64,000 nucleotides of DNA from Mycoplasmatota bacterium (lineage in GTDB: Bacteria; Bacillota_I; Bacilli_A; Izemoplasmatales; Hujiaoplasmataceae), in NCBI GenBank assembly GCA_018622675.1, contig CP076020.1, forward strand, positions 1,116,001 through 1,180,000. Reading direction: 5' to 3'. The notes under the pieces were generated by a model. It saw only the letters and a program-made list of their open reading frames with translations. It was not told the DNA's origin and ran no database searches. Of the stretch, positions 46,830 to 55,085 are shown in pieces (the first letter of the stretch is position 1; each line of letters begins with the position of its first letter). Made by a program: the position numbers and the translations under genes.

Positions 46830-48431
46830 TTACACCTCAACTTGTTTAAAACTTCTTCTAATATACAAGAAACGAATTTTAATTGAAATCATCACCATAA
46901 ATATCAAGCCAATGAAAACCCAGTAAATATAAGAATAATCAGAAAGATAAGAACTTTCTGTCATAAATGTTAGTAAAATTGATAAGCCCATACCCTGTAT
47001 AAAGAAAACAAACATGATTAAATCACCCGCACTCATAAACAATAGATCTTTATACTTAGTAAGTATTGTTTTTTTTGCATCGTTGATTAGTGGATATTCT
47101 AATATAACGATGGCATAAGTGATAATAAATATCATTCGAGTGAATGCATATATGATGGCCGTATCATTGTATGTCATTATAAAAAATATTGGTGAAAGGG
47201 CATAAAAAAGAATCATTGGCAAAAGAATTATGGCATTGAGTTTAATCTTTGATTTATATAAACTCATAACTTGATGTTTTAACCTTCTAAATAATTCTAA
47301 ATTCACACCTTCACTGCTATACCAATTAATTTCTTTATATCTATAATGAGTAATAATAAAAAATATCATGATGATGGATAAAAGGATATTATCTATAGGT
47401 ATCACTGTTTTAATAGGATCGCCACTTTGAAGTGCAGATATCAAAAAGCCAGAATATACTAAAGACATTAAGGATACAAATATCAAAGAGTGGGTTTCTC
47501 TTTTATCTTTTCTATAAAAACTAAGTAGATCTTTTGTTAGAATAAGATTAGAAAAATCATCTTTTGAATAAAACATGCCAACAAAAAACGGGGGTTCTTT
47601 TATCTTGTTTCCTTTATAATTCTTCTTACTAGCAACTAGTAAAGTATTTGTAATACTATAATTAAACGTCTCTTTATAAATGTATTTTTTTAAACTCCAC
47701 AAAAGAAAAATTATTAAAACTGATAAGCTTGTATAAATGAATAAATTCCCAGTATAATCAGCAAAAAGTTCAGCTGTCACTAGAATTAAAATTTGTAATA
47801 ATATGGGAAAAATGACGATGAGGATACTAAAAACATAAATGAGTATATCGCTAATAATGACAGTTTTCTTTAAATATTTAAATAATAATTTTTGAGTAGA
47901 AAAAACAATAATAAAGAGAAACAAGTAATATAAGGAGAAAAGCACAATATATTGAACAATTAAATAGAAATTTGTGAGTATTGCCGCAAACAAAAACAAA
48001 GGGAAGATCATTGGTATCATCCAATTTAAAAAGCCATAGTTTATTCTTCTCAAAATGATTTCTTTTAAAAGTTCATTTCTATTTGTAGACAACATTCTAA
48101 AATAATGATCATGTTCTACATCTTTTAGTGATTCTTTATTATATGATAAGCATACAAGCGCAATAAAAAAACCAATAAAAGCAAAGATGGAATAGCCAAT
48201 TGTGTGTAAGGAATCATGATTAAAATTAACTGATAGAATGATTATTAAATAGATCAATGAAAAAACTAAAAATTTAGCAATTCTTATTAACTGATCTATC
48301 CATATATAATTGTATTCTCTATAATGAAGCAAAATAAAATCCTTAAGTTTCGCTGAAAAAGACTCTAAAAAATAACTATTTCGTATTTTACTTCTGTTCT
48401 TATAATAAAAGAATAAATTAAAATTTTGCAT
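46830..48431 (-). CDS. ABC-2 type transporter permease
   Basis: The protein has 533 residues with about 12 hydrophobic segments, starting at ATG 48431 (GGAG 6 bases before). Charged N terminus (MQNFNLFFYYKNRSKIRNSYFLESF) then paired helices; a long cytoplasmic loop is around 240-300 (KKNYKGNKIKEPPFFVGMFYSKDDF). No family name is recognised beyond large ABC exporter permeases. It forms an operon with the following ATPase gene. Confidence 0.75.
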   Translation of the reverse strand: MQNFNLFFYYKNRSKIRNSYFLESFSAKLKDFILLHYREYNYIWIDQLIRIAKFLVFSLIYLIIILSVNFNHDSLHTIGYSIFAFIGFFIALVCLSYNKESLKDVEHDHYFRMLSTNRNELLKEIILRRINYGFLNWMIPMIFPLFLFAAILTNFYLIVQYIVLFSLYYLFLFIIVFSTQKLLFKYLKKTVIISDILIYVFSILIVIFPILLQILILVTAELFADYTGNLFIYTSLSVLIIFLLWSLKKYIYKETFNYSITNTLLVASKKNYKGNKIKEPPFFVGMFYSKDDFSNLILTKDLLSFYRKDKRETHSLIFVSLMSLVYSGFLISALQSGDPIKTVIPIDNILLSIIMIFFIITHYRYKEINWYSSEGVNLELFRRLKHQVMSLYKSKIKLNAIILLPMILFYALSPIFFIMTYNDTAIIYAFTRMIFIITYAIVILEYPLINDAKKTILTKYKDLLFMSAGDLIMFVFFIQGMGLSILLTFMTESSYLSDYSYIYWVFIGLIFMVMISIKIRFLYIRRSFKQVEV

Positions 48432-48443
48432 CAGTCTCTCCAA

Positions 48444-48846
48444 TATAAAAGTGATTTATCAAAGTTTTATTTAAAAAGTTCAATCTAAGCAATAAATATA
48501 AAATATATTCAATCAGTTTATAGTATGTCTTCTATTAATTATAGCATTATGATCTATAAAAATAAATCAACTATCTATATTTCTGAAAATATTCTTATAT
48601 AGACAGATCATTACTTAGAAGATATATATTTATATTCATGACCTGACCACAAAACTAAATATATCATTTAAAAAAAATAATTCTTCGTATAAGTTGAATT
48701 AAAGCAAATATAGAGAATAATTATCATACAATTCATAAATAATAAGAAGTCATCTCTTATCAAATATCACTTGATAGAATGAAGTTCCATATTCATTGAT
48801 AGATTCATTGATAAATATAAAATTCTTAAAGAATCACTAAGAAAAA
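48444..48846. other. Gene-free stretch upstream of the ABC permease gene
   Basis: AT-rich sequence with stop codons in all frames and no recognisable RNA, repeat or strong promoter. It may hold the promoter of the ABC operon. Confidence 0.5.
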
Positions 48847-48873
48847 AACTGTGCTACAAGCACAGTTCCTTGA
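48847..48873 (-). terminator. Terminator of pit
   Basis: Stem AACTGTGCT / AGCACAGTT with a 3-base loop and TTTTTTTC on the minus strand, about 22 bases beyond the pit stop. Confidence 0.9.
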
Positions 48874-48889
48874 TTATGAAATGATATGA

Positions 48890-49942
48890 TTAAGCGACTA
48901 CAGTTTGTAAGAAAACATTTTGTAGAATACTTAATGCAACAAATGAAATAACCATTGAAATGAGAGGTGTTAAAACCCAACCGACACCAATACTACCTAT
49001 CTTGGATACATCAATATTTCTACCGCCTTTTACTAAGGCAATACCCATAATAGCACCGATAACTGCTTGCGACTGTGATACAGGAACAAGCGGTAAGGCA
49101 GGTAAATTTCTAGAAGTCAAGAAATTATATAATCCTTCTGATGAAAATATAAATAGAACAAATGATGTAGCAAGCACTACCACAAAAGCGTTAATAGGTG
49201 AAATCTTAAATAGACTTTTCCCTACTGTCATCATCACTTTCTTAGAATATGTAAAGACACCTACAGCGATAGCAATACCACCTAGTAAAAATAATTGTTG
49301 AACACCTGTAAAAACAACATTACCAACAACAATATCATTAAATGGTGATACCTGTATAAAAACACCCATAACATTGGCGATATTATTGGCCCCTAAACTA
49401 TAAGACCCAAAAGCCCCAGCAATAATAAGACCCCAACGTGTATATTTATCCATTTTAACTACATGAATTTTTGTATGCTCTATTATATACTTAACAATCC
49501 AATAGATGATTATAGCAAAAATAGCCGCAAGAATTGGTGTGAAAACCCAAGTTTTGATAATATCAACGACAACACCAGTATCTGTTTGTAAACCAGCAAA
49601 TACATTCCATCCAATAATTGCTCCTACTATCGATTGTGAAGTAGATACAGGTAGTCCTCTTTTTGTCATCAACATAACCGTAAAAGCTGCAGAAGCAGAA
49701 ACTGCAAAAGCTCCAGCTAAAGCATTAATTGCACCTAACTTCCCAAGTGTATGTGATGTCCCAGATCCACCTACAACAGCACCAATAATTACAAACACAC
49801 TACAAATGATGGCTGCTTTTCTAAAACTAACCATTTTAGTGCCTACAGCAGTCCCAAAAATATTAGCCGCATCATTAGCACCAAGCGACCATCCCATAAA
49901 AAGTCCTGCTGAAAGAAATAAACCAATAACTAAAAAATCCAT
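48890..49942 (-). CDS. pit: Low-affinity inorganic phosphate transporter (PiT family)
   Basis: The protein has 350 residues from ATG 49942 (GGGGG 10 bases upstream; a TTG three codons earlier is too close). The duplicated PiT signature is present: GWSLGANDAANIFGTAVG near the N terminus and GSYSLGANNIANVMGVF in the second half, plus RGLPVSTSQSIVGAI. It moves phosphate (or metal phosphate) with H+ or Na+. It follows the DUF47 gene with 31 bases between, a common pairing. Confidence 0.94.
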   Translation of the reverse strand: MDFLVIGLFLSAGLFMGWSLGANDAANIFGTAVGTKMVSFRKAAIICSVFVIIGAVVGGSGTSHTLGKLGAINALAGAFAVSASAAFTVMLMTKRGLPVSTSQSIVGAIIGWNVFAGLQTDTGVVVDIIKTWVFTPILAAIFAIIIYWIVKYIIEHTKIHVVKMDKYTRWGLIIAGAFGSYSLGANNIANVMGVFIQVSPFNDIVVGNVVFTGVQQLFLLGGIAIAVGVFTYSKKVMMTVGKSLFKISPINAFVVVLATSFVLFIFSSEGLYNFLTSRNLPALPLVPVSQSQAVIGAIMGIALVKGGRNIDVSKIGSIGVGWVLTPLISMVISFVALSILQNVFLQTVVA

Positions 49943-49973
49943 AGGCGACAAACCCCCTTGAAACTAACCAGCA

Positions 49974-50624
49974 TTATATACTCCTTTTAAATCTATATAC
50001 AGACAATTTACTAGCTACTTTTTCTGCAATGTCTGATAATTCAGCTAATTCATCTGCAAATCTATCTAAAAGAAGTTTTTCACTAAGAGAACAATTCATT
50101 TTGTCATCAAAGATTTTCAACTTTACATTATGTAGTAAAGTATCTACTTCTGATTCAAAGAGATTCGTTTTTGTAATATAATCTTCAACAGTCCTAAATT
50201 CAGTTAAATAAAGCCTAACACCCTTAATAAGTGTTTCAACAGCTTTGTTAGATTTTTTAGCAATGTGACCAAAGTCATCAACTAATGAATGATCAATGGT
50301 TGGTTTTATAACCTGAAGGTCCAAAAGGACTTCTTTGGCAACATCATTAATATCATCCATAGAATCCATGAGTTCTAAAAGATCTGCACTTAAATCAGGA
50401 ATAAGATTATATCTAAATAGAACATACTTTATATTCACTAAGTGTTCATCAGCTTCTCTCTCCTCATCAGTAATTTGTTTAACACGGTCATTAAATTGTT
50501 TTTCTTCATTGCGAAGGTATGACTTTACACCTTCTAAAAAAGTATTAGAACCTTTTTGTAAACTATTTAAATATAAATCAATATCCATTTCTAACTCTTT
50601 ATTACGATCCTTAAAAATTTTCAT
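49974..50624 (-). CDS. DUF47 family (PhoU-like) protein
   Basis: The protein has 216 residues, all helical and charged, with ITDEEREADEHLVNI and DLLELMDSMDDINDVAKEVLLDL segments typical of the DUF47 PhoU-like family. Such proteins are usually encoded next to PiT transporters and may regulate them. GGGAG precedes the ATG. It is the first gene of the DUF47-pit operon. Confidence 0.9.
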   Translation of the reverse strand: MKIFKDRNKELEMDIDLYLNSLQKGSNTFLEGVKSYLRNEEKQFNDRVKQITDEEREADEHLVNIKYVLFRYNLIPDLSADLLELMDSMDDINDVAKEVLLDLQVIKPTIDHSLVDDFGHIAKKSNKAVETLIKGVRLYLTEFRTVEDYITKTNLFESEVDTLLHNVKLKIFDDKMNCSLSEKLLLDRFADELAELSDIAEKVASKLSVYRFKRSI

Positions 50625-50654
50625 TTATCTATCTCCCATTCTTATAATTTATTA

Positions 50655-50993
50655 ATATCCCTATATTTAATCATTTTAAATTAACTACCCTTAACTTAGG
50701 TAATCATTTATTATAACAAAAAATGTAAGCATTTTCAATCCCATATTTCTACACAAAAACCAAATAAAGAAATTTATAAACTATATAATATTTTTTCATA
50801 TTTTCTAAATAAAAAAATCTGATACGACTGTATCAAAACGCAATAATTTTATAGATTCCCTGAAGCTTATTTTAGTAAAAATATACTGACACTGTGCATT
50901 ATAAGTATTTTTAGCACACTGCATATCCTTGACTTATCTCTGACAATATGTTTTTTTCTCATCTCTATCTTTTCTTTTATGTGATTTTCATAT
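50655..50993. other. Gene-free stretch before the toxin-antitoxin locus
   Basis: AT-rich; I see no gene or RNA here. The structured repeat begins at 51000. Confidence 0.5.
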
Positions 50994-50999
50994 AAAAAA

Positions 51000-51056
51000 G
51001 CTCCCTCCATTAGAGTGTATGGTTTTCTATACCATATCTCCAACTTTTGGAAGCCA
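51000..51056 (-). repeat. Structured 57-bp repeat, copy 1
   Basis: It is 55/57 identical to 52004-52060 and also preceded by an A-run (Ts on the minus strand). The minus-strand RNA can form a basal stem GCTTC/GGAGC-type, three short arms (CAA-AAG-TTG, TATGG...CCATA, CTC...GAG), then a T tract. The two differences from copy 2 turn A-U pairs into G-U pairs without breaking a stem. Confidence 0.7.
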
Positions 51057-51117
51057 GTTCAAGTCCAGATGGTGGAGCTGATAGTCCATGAAACTTATCC
51101 GTATCAAGTCTATTAAT

Positions 51118-51438
51118 TTACGTATCTAGATATCCCTTTAAACCATCAATGTGTCTTGTCGCTATTTCATATATAATCTCTAATCTTATACCTTCATACT
51201 CATGTGAAATCATATTTCTAAGTCCAATAATACTCGACCAATTTATCTCAAAATATTCTTCTTTTGTTTCTTTAGAAAGTTTCTTAGCTGTTTCGCCTAT
51301 TTGCTCTAGATTCAATATAACAGCATCTACTTTCTCGGGTTTTGAAATAAATTCATTAAAAGACTTTACTGGTTTCATATATTCATTAATTTTATCGCAA
51401 TACTTAATTAGCCTTTCAATATATTGATTATCTATCAT
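51118..51438 (-). CDS. hepT: HEPN-domain toxin HepT (type VII toxin-antitoxin)
   Basis: A 106-residue DUF86/HepT protein. The HEPN active motif R-X4-H-X-Y is intact: R74, H79 and Y81 in RNMISHEYEG. In studied pairs HepT is a tRNA or mRNA ribonuclease that the partner MntA silences by adding AMP groups to that tyrosine. It overlaps the mntA end by 11 bases, so translation is coupled and the antitoxin is made first. Confidence 0.93.
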   Translation of the reverse strand: MIDNQYIERLIKYCDKINEYMKPVKSFNEFISKPEKVDAVILNLEQIGETAKKLSKETKEEYFEINWSSIIGLRNMISHEYEGIRLEIIYEIATRHIDGLKGYLDT

Positions 51439-51922
51439 ATATAATCACGCCTGTTTTATTTATCTCATTTTCAATCGCTGAATTAGCTTCGACAGTTCTA
51501 TTACTTAATAACCCTATTTTTTTACCTAATTTTTCTCTTAAGGTTTCTGCAAACCCAAAATAATCAAGACCATATAATGTTGATTCAATAAATAAATCTA
51601 TATCACTGTCCTCTGTGGCAGTACCTTTTATATATGATCCAAACAAATATACTTTATCAATATCATAATTTTTAGCCAATTCATTTACATTTTCTTTAAT
51701 TGTTAAGAACGACAAAACACCTGTGGATTCATCAATATTTGCATATTCTTCCATTTTCACTCTTAGTAATCTGTCCATAACTAAGTCAATTGTCCACTCG
51801 CTTGGTTTCCTTACTTCTTGTTCCCAGTTTCTTAATGTTTTGACTGGTACGCCAGTTAATAATGAAACTTGTTCTTGTGTTAGTTCTAAGTTTTCTCTTA
51901 TTATTTTTATATTATTAGACAT
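51428..51922 (-). CDS. mntA: MntA-type nucleotidyltransferase antitoxin with N-terminal HTH
   Basis: The protein has 164 residues from ATG 51922, 23 bases after the -10; a longer frame would begin inside the promoter. Residues 1-60 are an XRE-like helix-turn-helix (LTQEQVSLLTGVPVKTLRNWE). Residues 65-164 are the MNT domain with the GSX10DXD motif: G95 S96 in VYLFGSYIKG and D107, D109 in DSDID. It should adenylylate HepT and, through the HTH, bind its own promoter, which carries two matching palindromes. Confidence 0.92.
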   Translation of the reverse strand: MSNNIKIIRENLELTQEQVSLLTGVPVKTLRNWEQEVRKPSEWTIDLVMDRLLRVKMEEYANIDESTGVLSFLTIKENVNELAKNYDIDKVYLFGSYIKGTATEDSDIDLFIESTLYGLDYFGFAETLREKLGKKIGLLSNRTVEANSAIENEINKTGVIIYDR

Positions 51923-51944
51923 AGTATTCACCACCCACACCATT

Positions 51945-51973
51945 ATTATATACCCCAATGGGGTAGTTGTCAA
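51945..51973 (-). promoter_or_regulatory. Consensus promoter of mntA-hepT
   Basis: Minus strand TTGACA (51968-51973), exactly 17 bases, TATAAT (51945-51950): both hexamers are perfect. Confidence 0.92.
51951..51965. promoter_or_regulatory. Operator 1 (palindrome in the spacer)
   Basis: TACCCCAATGGGGTA, a perfect inverted repeat lying between -10 and -35. Likely bound by the HTH of MntA. Confidence 0.8.
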
Positions 51974-51981
51974 TAAAGTTA

Positions 51982-51996
51982 TACCCCATTGAGGTA
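51982..51996. promoter_or_regulatory. Operator 2 (upstream palindrome)
   Basis: TACCCCATTGAGGTA, the same palindrome with one mismatched pair, centred 31 bases (about three helical turns) from operator 1. Confidence 0.7.
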
Positions 51997-52003
51997 AAAA
52001 AAA

Positions 52004-52060
52004 GCTTCCTCTATTAGAGTGTATGGTTTTCTATACCATATCTCCAACTTTTGGAAGCCA
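52004..52060 (-). repeat. Structured 57-bp repeat, copy 2
   Basis: A near copy of 51000-51056 in the same orientation on the other side of the toxin-antitoxin genes. The basal stem GCTTC/GAAGC and arm CTCT/AGAG are fully paired here. It is followed on the minus strand by eight Ts. Confidence 0.7.
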
Positions 52061-52181
52061 CTTCATTGCTAAATGTCTTATCATTATGGACTTTATCACT
52101 ATTTTTGATAACCTCTAGACTAACTTTACTATAAATATTGCTAAAAAGTTCATATTTTATTTATATATTTATTTTTCACAA

Positions 52182-52676
52182 CTAATTCATACTATTCTCA
52201 TTGAGGTGGTTCTCAATTACTGAAATTTTATCTTTTCTATTCATAGCTGTATAAGCTTTTAGCCATTCTTCTAAAGAAGATAAATAAATGGTAACTCCTT
52301 GTATCTTTATTTCATCAGTTGATGATGAATCATCGAATGTATATAAGCTACCATCTGTACTGATTTTAAAACCAATCATTATATCTATATCAACATTATC
52401 TATATTTAGTTCATAAAAATGTGTTGTACGATACTTATCTGAACTAACTTCTTTTTTAAAATTATATATACTTATGATTTTTTCAAGTCTCTTAATTTCA
52501 TCTGTCTGTATAATAATGTCAAGATCATCCACAGATACATCTAGTCCTCTCAATTTCAACATCATAGATGCCCCTAGCGACCATTTAAAACCATATCTAT
52601 TTAATAAACTCGCTATCTTAATTAAGGCATTCAGTTGTTCTTTTTCATTAAAGTTGCCTATACTCAAATCGTTCAT
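52182..52676 (-). CDS. Nucleotidyltransferase-fold protein without obvious partner
   Basis: The protein has 164 residues from ATG 52676 (AGGTG with 6-base spacing). The segment KWSLGASMMLKLRGLDVSVDDLDIIIQTDE resembles the GS...DxD core of polymerase-beta-type nucleotidyltransferases. A further acidic DNVDIDIMIGF follows. No toxin is encoded beside it, so it could be a resistance-type enzyme or an orphan antitoxin. Function unknown. Confidence 0.6.
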   Translation of the reverse strand: MNDLSIGNFNEKEQLNALIKIASLLNRYGFKWSLGASMMLKLRGLDVSVDDLDIIIQTDEIKRLEKIISIYNFKKEVSSDKYRTTHFYELNIDNVDIDIMIGFKISTDGSLYTFDDSSSTDEIKIQGVTIYLSSLEEWLKAYTAMNRKDKISVIENHLNENSMN

Positions 52677-52724
52677 TGATAACACCTAATCTTTCATTGC
52701 TCTTTTAAAATTATTAATCTCTCT

Positions 52725-53849
52725 TTATTCAGTTTTTACTAACTCAAACAATCCAGTTACTTCGTTTATTTTGTTATAAGAAATTTTGTAATAATTCTTT
52801 AAATCACTTTTTTGATAAATATCTAGTATTGGATAATACTCTTCATCATCCCAAATAGAATCATACTTTTCATGTAGTTTATTCATATCTTCTCTATTCA
52901 ATGTTGATACGTCGCCAATGATTATACTTCCTTGACTACTAAGGTTTTTATGAATTTTTAGAAGCAAGTCTATTTGAACTTGATATTCAAGATGATGAAT
53001 CGAATAATTGAATATGATGAAATCATACTGATCATTTAATTTTGTTATAGAGTTTTGGAAAGTATCACAAATAAACATTGCATTCGGCATTTTCTTTTTG
53101 GCTAAATCTATCATCTTTTCTGATAAATCAACACCTGTTACTTTATATCCTAGATTGTATAAAGGACTCATAATTTCACCAGTCCCCACACCCATATCAA
53201 GAATATGTGCAAATGATCTTTTTGTAACAATATCAATGATTTGATATTTGACTTTAGAGTATCCAGCAAATGGATATGTTTCTTCCTGTTCTGATTTGAT
53301 GACACTTTTATTATAGTTTTTCGCCCAATGATCAAACAACTCTTTTCTTACTTGATCCTCAACATTTAGGACAAATATAGTATCTTCATCATCCTTACCT
53401 TTTACTTCAAATCCGTTTTTATAATGAAAGTTTAACGACTTATTGTTGTGATTTCTTACAATGGAATAGATGGTTTTTATATTGTCCCTTTTTAATTCAT
53501 ACAAAACTTTGTTTAATAACTTACTTGCATAACCTTTCTGATAATAATTTCTGTGTGTTTCAAGTCCTTCTAGATAGTATTTACCATCAACAATCACTAT
53601 TCTACAAACAGATACAATCGTTCCATCATCTCGCAAAATAAAATAAGCATATGTGTTCTGATTGTTTCCACAACTTTTTAAATAATCAATATAATCCTTT
53701 TTAATAACCGCTCTAATACTTTCTATGTTGGGATCTGATAAATCAAATCCTCTATCTTTTTCAAGCCCATGATTAAGAACATCAAACCACTGTTCAATAT
53801 CTTTTTGAAAGAGATTATTAATTTTAGATTTATTCCAAGTTTCAAACAT
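52725..53849 (-). CDS. GNAT acetyltransferase fused to a YrrT-like methyltransferase
   Basis: The protein has 374 residues in one frame. The N-terminal half (about 60-165) is a GNAT domain: VCRIVIVDGKYYLEGLETHRNYYQKGYASKLLNKV with the Q/RxxGxG/A-like acetyl-CoA motif, then NHNNKSLNFHYKNGFE. The C-terminal half (about 172-374) is a class I SAM methyltransferase with HILDMGVGTGEI and NYSIHHL; DHWAKNYN and YPFAGY recall YrrT. Two transferase activities in one protein suggest modification of one small-molecule or RNA target. It is divergent from the IS3 element. GAGGTGG precedes the ATG. Confidence 0.78.
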   Translation of the reverse strand: MFETWNKSKINNLFQKDIEQWFDVLNHGLEKDRGFDLSDPNIESIRAVIKKDYIDYLKSCGNNQNTYAYFILRDDGTIVSVCRIVIVDGKYYLEGLETHRNYYQKGYASKLLNKVLYELKRDNIKTIYSIVRNHNNKSLNFHYKNGFEVKGKDDEDTIFVLNVEDQVRKELFDHWAKNYNKSVIKSEQEETYPFAGYSKVKYQIIDIVTKRSFAHILDMGVGTGEIMSPLYNLGYKVTGVDLSEKMIDLAKKKMPNAMFICDTFQNSITKLNDQYDFIIFNYSIHHLEYQVQIDLLLKIHKNLSSQGSIIIGDVSTLNREDMNKLHEKYDSIWDDEEYYPILDIYQKSDLKNYYKISYNKINEVTGLFELVKTE

Positions 53850-53924
53850 AAAGCCACCTCTTCTTATAAATTATACCATCTAATGTATAATATTAAAGTT
53901 GAAAATTAGAAAGGTGGTAAATAA

Positions 53925-55043
53925 ATGATTTACACATTAGAGTTAAAAAAGAATATCATTACAAAATACCAGAAAGGAGAAAGCGTATCCAACTTATCAA
54001 AATATTATAGTATTCCAAAGACATCTATCTATAACTGGATTGATAAGCAAAAAGACAAATCATTTCAAGAGTTATCTATTAGCAAAAGACAAATCTATGA
54101 TTATCAAAGAAAAATTGAAAAACTTGATAGAGAAAATAAAATCCAACAATACATTATATCAAATCTTGATATCGCTAAAAGAAATAAGATTGATTTGGTA
54201 TACTTACTGCAAGAAAAGCAATATCCAATCAAAGCAATTTGTAGAGTACTTAATTTAAACACTTCTACATTCTATCATGATAAAAATAGAAAACCTGCGG
54301 TATATCTCGTTGATGAAGAAGATGAACAATTTAAACCATTAATACAATCTATTTTTAAGGATTCAGATGGTAGATTTGGCGGCCGTAAAATTCGTATTCT
54401 ATTGAAAAAGGATAATTACATTATTAGTCACGCTCGTGTTGTGAGATTAATGAAGGAAATGAATCTTAAACCTAATCAACCTGATGAAAACTATAATAAC
54501 TATCATAAAAGAAAATACTCATATAAACCAAATATCATGTCTAAATCCGAGTACTATCCAGAAGTCAATAAAATATGGGTTAGCGATATCACTTACATTC
54601 GTGTAAGGAAAGAACATTATTATTTAATTGTTATTATTGATTTATACTCAAGAAAAGTTATCGGTCATAGATTGGCTAAAACATTAGAAGCATCAGAGTT
54701 AATCGAATTGATGAAAAAGACATATAAATCTAGAAGCAAACCAAAGGAATTAATATTTCATAGCGATCAAGGTCAACAATATACTGCCAAATCATTCAAG
54801 AAATTACTCAAAGAAAACAAAATTACACAATCCTTTTCAAAAAAAGGTTGTCCATATGATAACTCTGTAGTTGAGAGTTTCTTTGCAAGTTTAAAAAAAG
54901 AAGAAATTTATCGTCACATCTATAATAGCTTTAAAGAATTAGAAAAAGCTATTGACGAATACATCATCTTTTTTAACACACAACGTCCACATGCATCTCT
55001 TAAATATAATACGCCTGGAGAATATGAAAAAATCTCTAAATAA
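53925..55043 (+). CDS. IS3 family transposase in one continuous frame
   Basis: The protein has 372 residues. An N-terminal OrfA-like part has a helix-turn-helix (KYQKGESVSNLSKYYSIPKTSIYNW) and a coiled coil (about 50-85). The OrfB-like part has the HTH_21 region and the rve catalytic domain with D in WVSDITYI, D in HSDQGQQY and E in VESFFASLKKEE. IS3 elements normally make this protein by frameshifting between two genes; here no shift is needed. Ends of the element are not clear; the right side is occupied by the second ISL3 copy. Confidence 0.93.
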   Translation: MIYTLELKKNIITKYQKGESVSNLSKYYSIPKTSIYNWIDKQKDKSFQELSISKRQIYDYQRKIEKLDRENKIQQYIISNLDIAKRNKIDLVYLLQEKQYPIKAICRVLNLNTSTFYHDKNRKPAVYLVDEEDEQFKPLIQSIFKDSDGRFGGRKIRILLKKDNYIISHARVVRLMKEMNLKPNQPDENYNNYHKRKYSYKPNIMSKSEYYPEVNKIWVSDITYIRVRKEHYYLIVIIDLYSRKVIGHRLAKTLEASELIELMKKTYKSRSKPKELIFHSDQGQQYTAKSFKKLLKENKITQSFSKKGCPYDNSVVESFFASLKKEEIYRHIYNSFKELEKAIDEYIIFFNTQRPHASLKYNTPGEYEKISK

Positions 55044-55056
55044 AGCCAAAAAAAAG

Positions 55057-55080
55057 ACCATCATTGCTGATGGTTTTTTT
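55057..55080 (+). terminator. Terminator after the IS3 transposase
   Basis: Stem ACCATCA / TGATGGT, TTGC loop, T tract up to 55080. The second ISL3 copy is inserted against it. Confidence 0.88.
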
Positions 55081-55085
55081 ATTAA
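55078..55085. repeat. Target-site duplication, left copy (ISL3 copy 2)
   Basis: TTTATTAA, identical to 56562-56569. Confidence 0.9.

Noticed and set aside
51000-51095. tRNA-like sequence on the plus strand (AGTTCAAGTCC and a possible 6-bp acceptor AGCTCC/GGAGCT)
   Set aside because: The T-loop-like sequence has no pairing stem, there is no valid D or anticodon arm, and the second repeat copy lacks this part.
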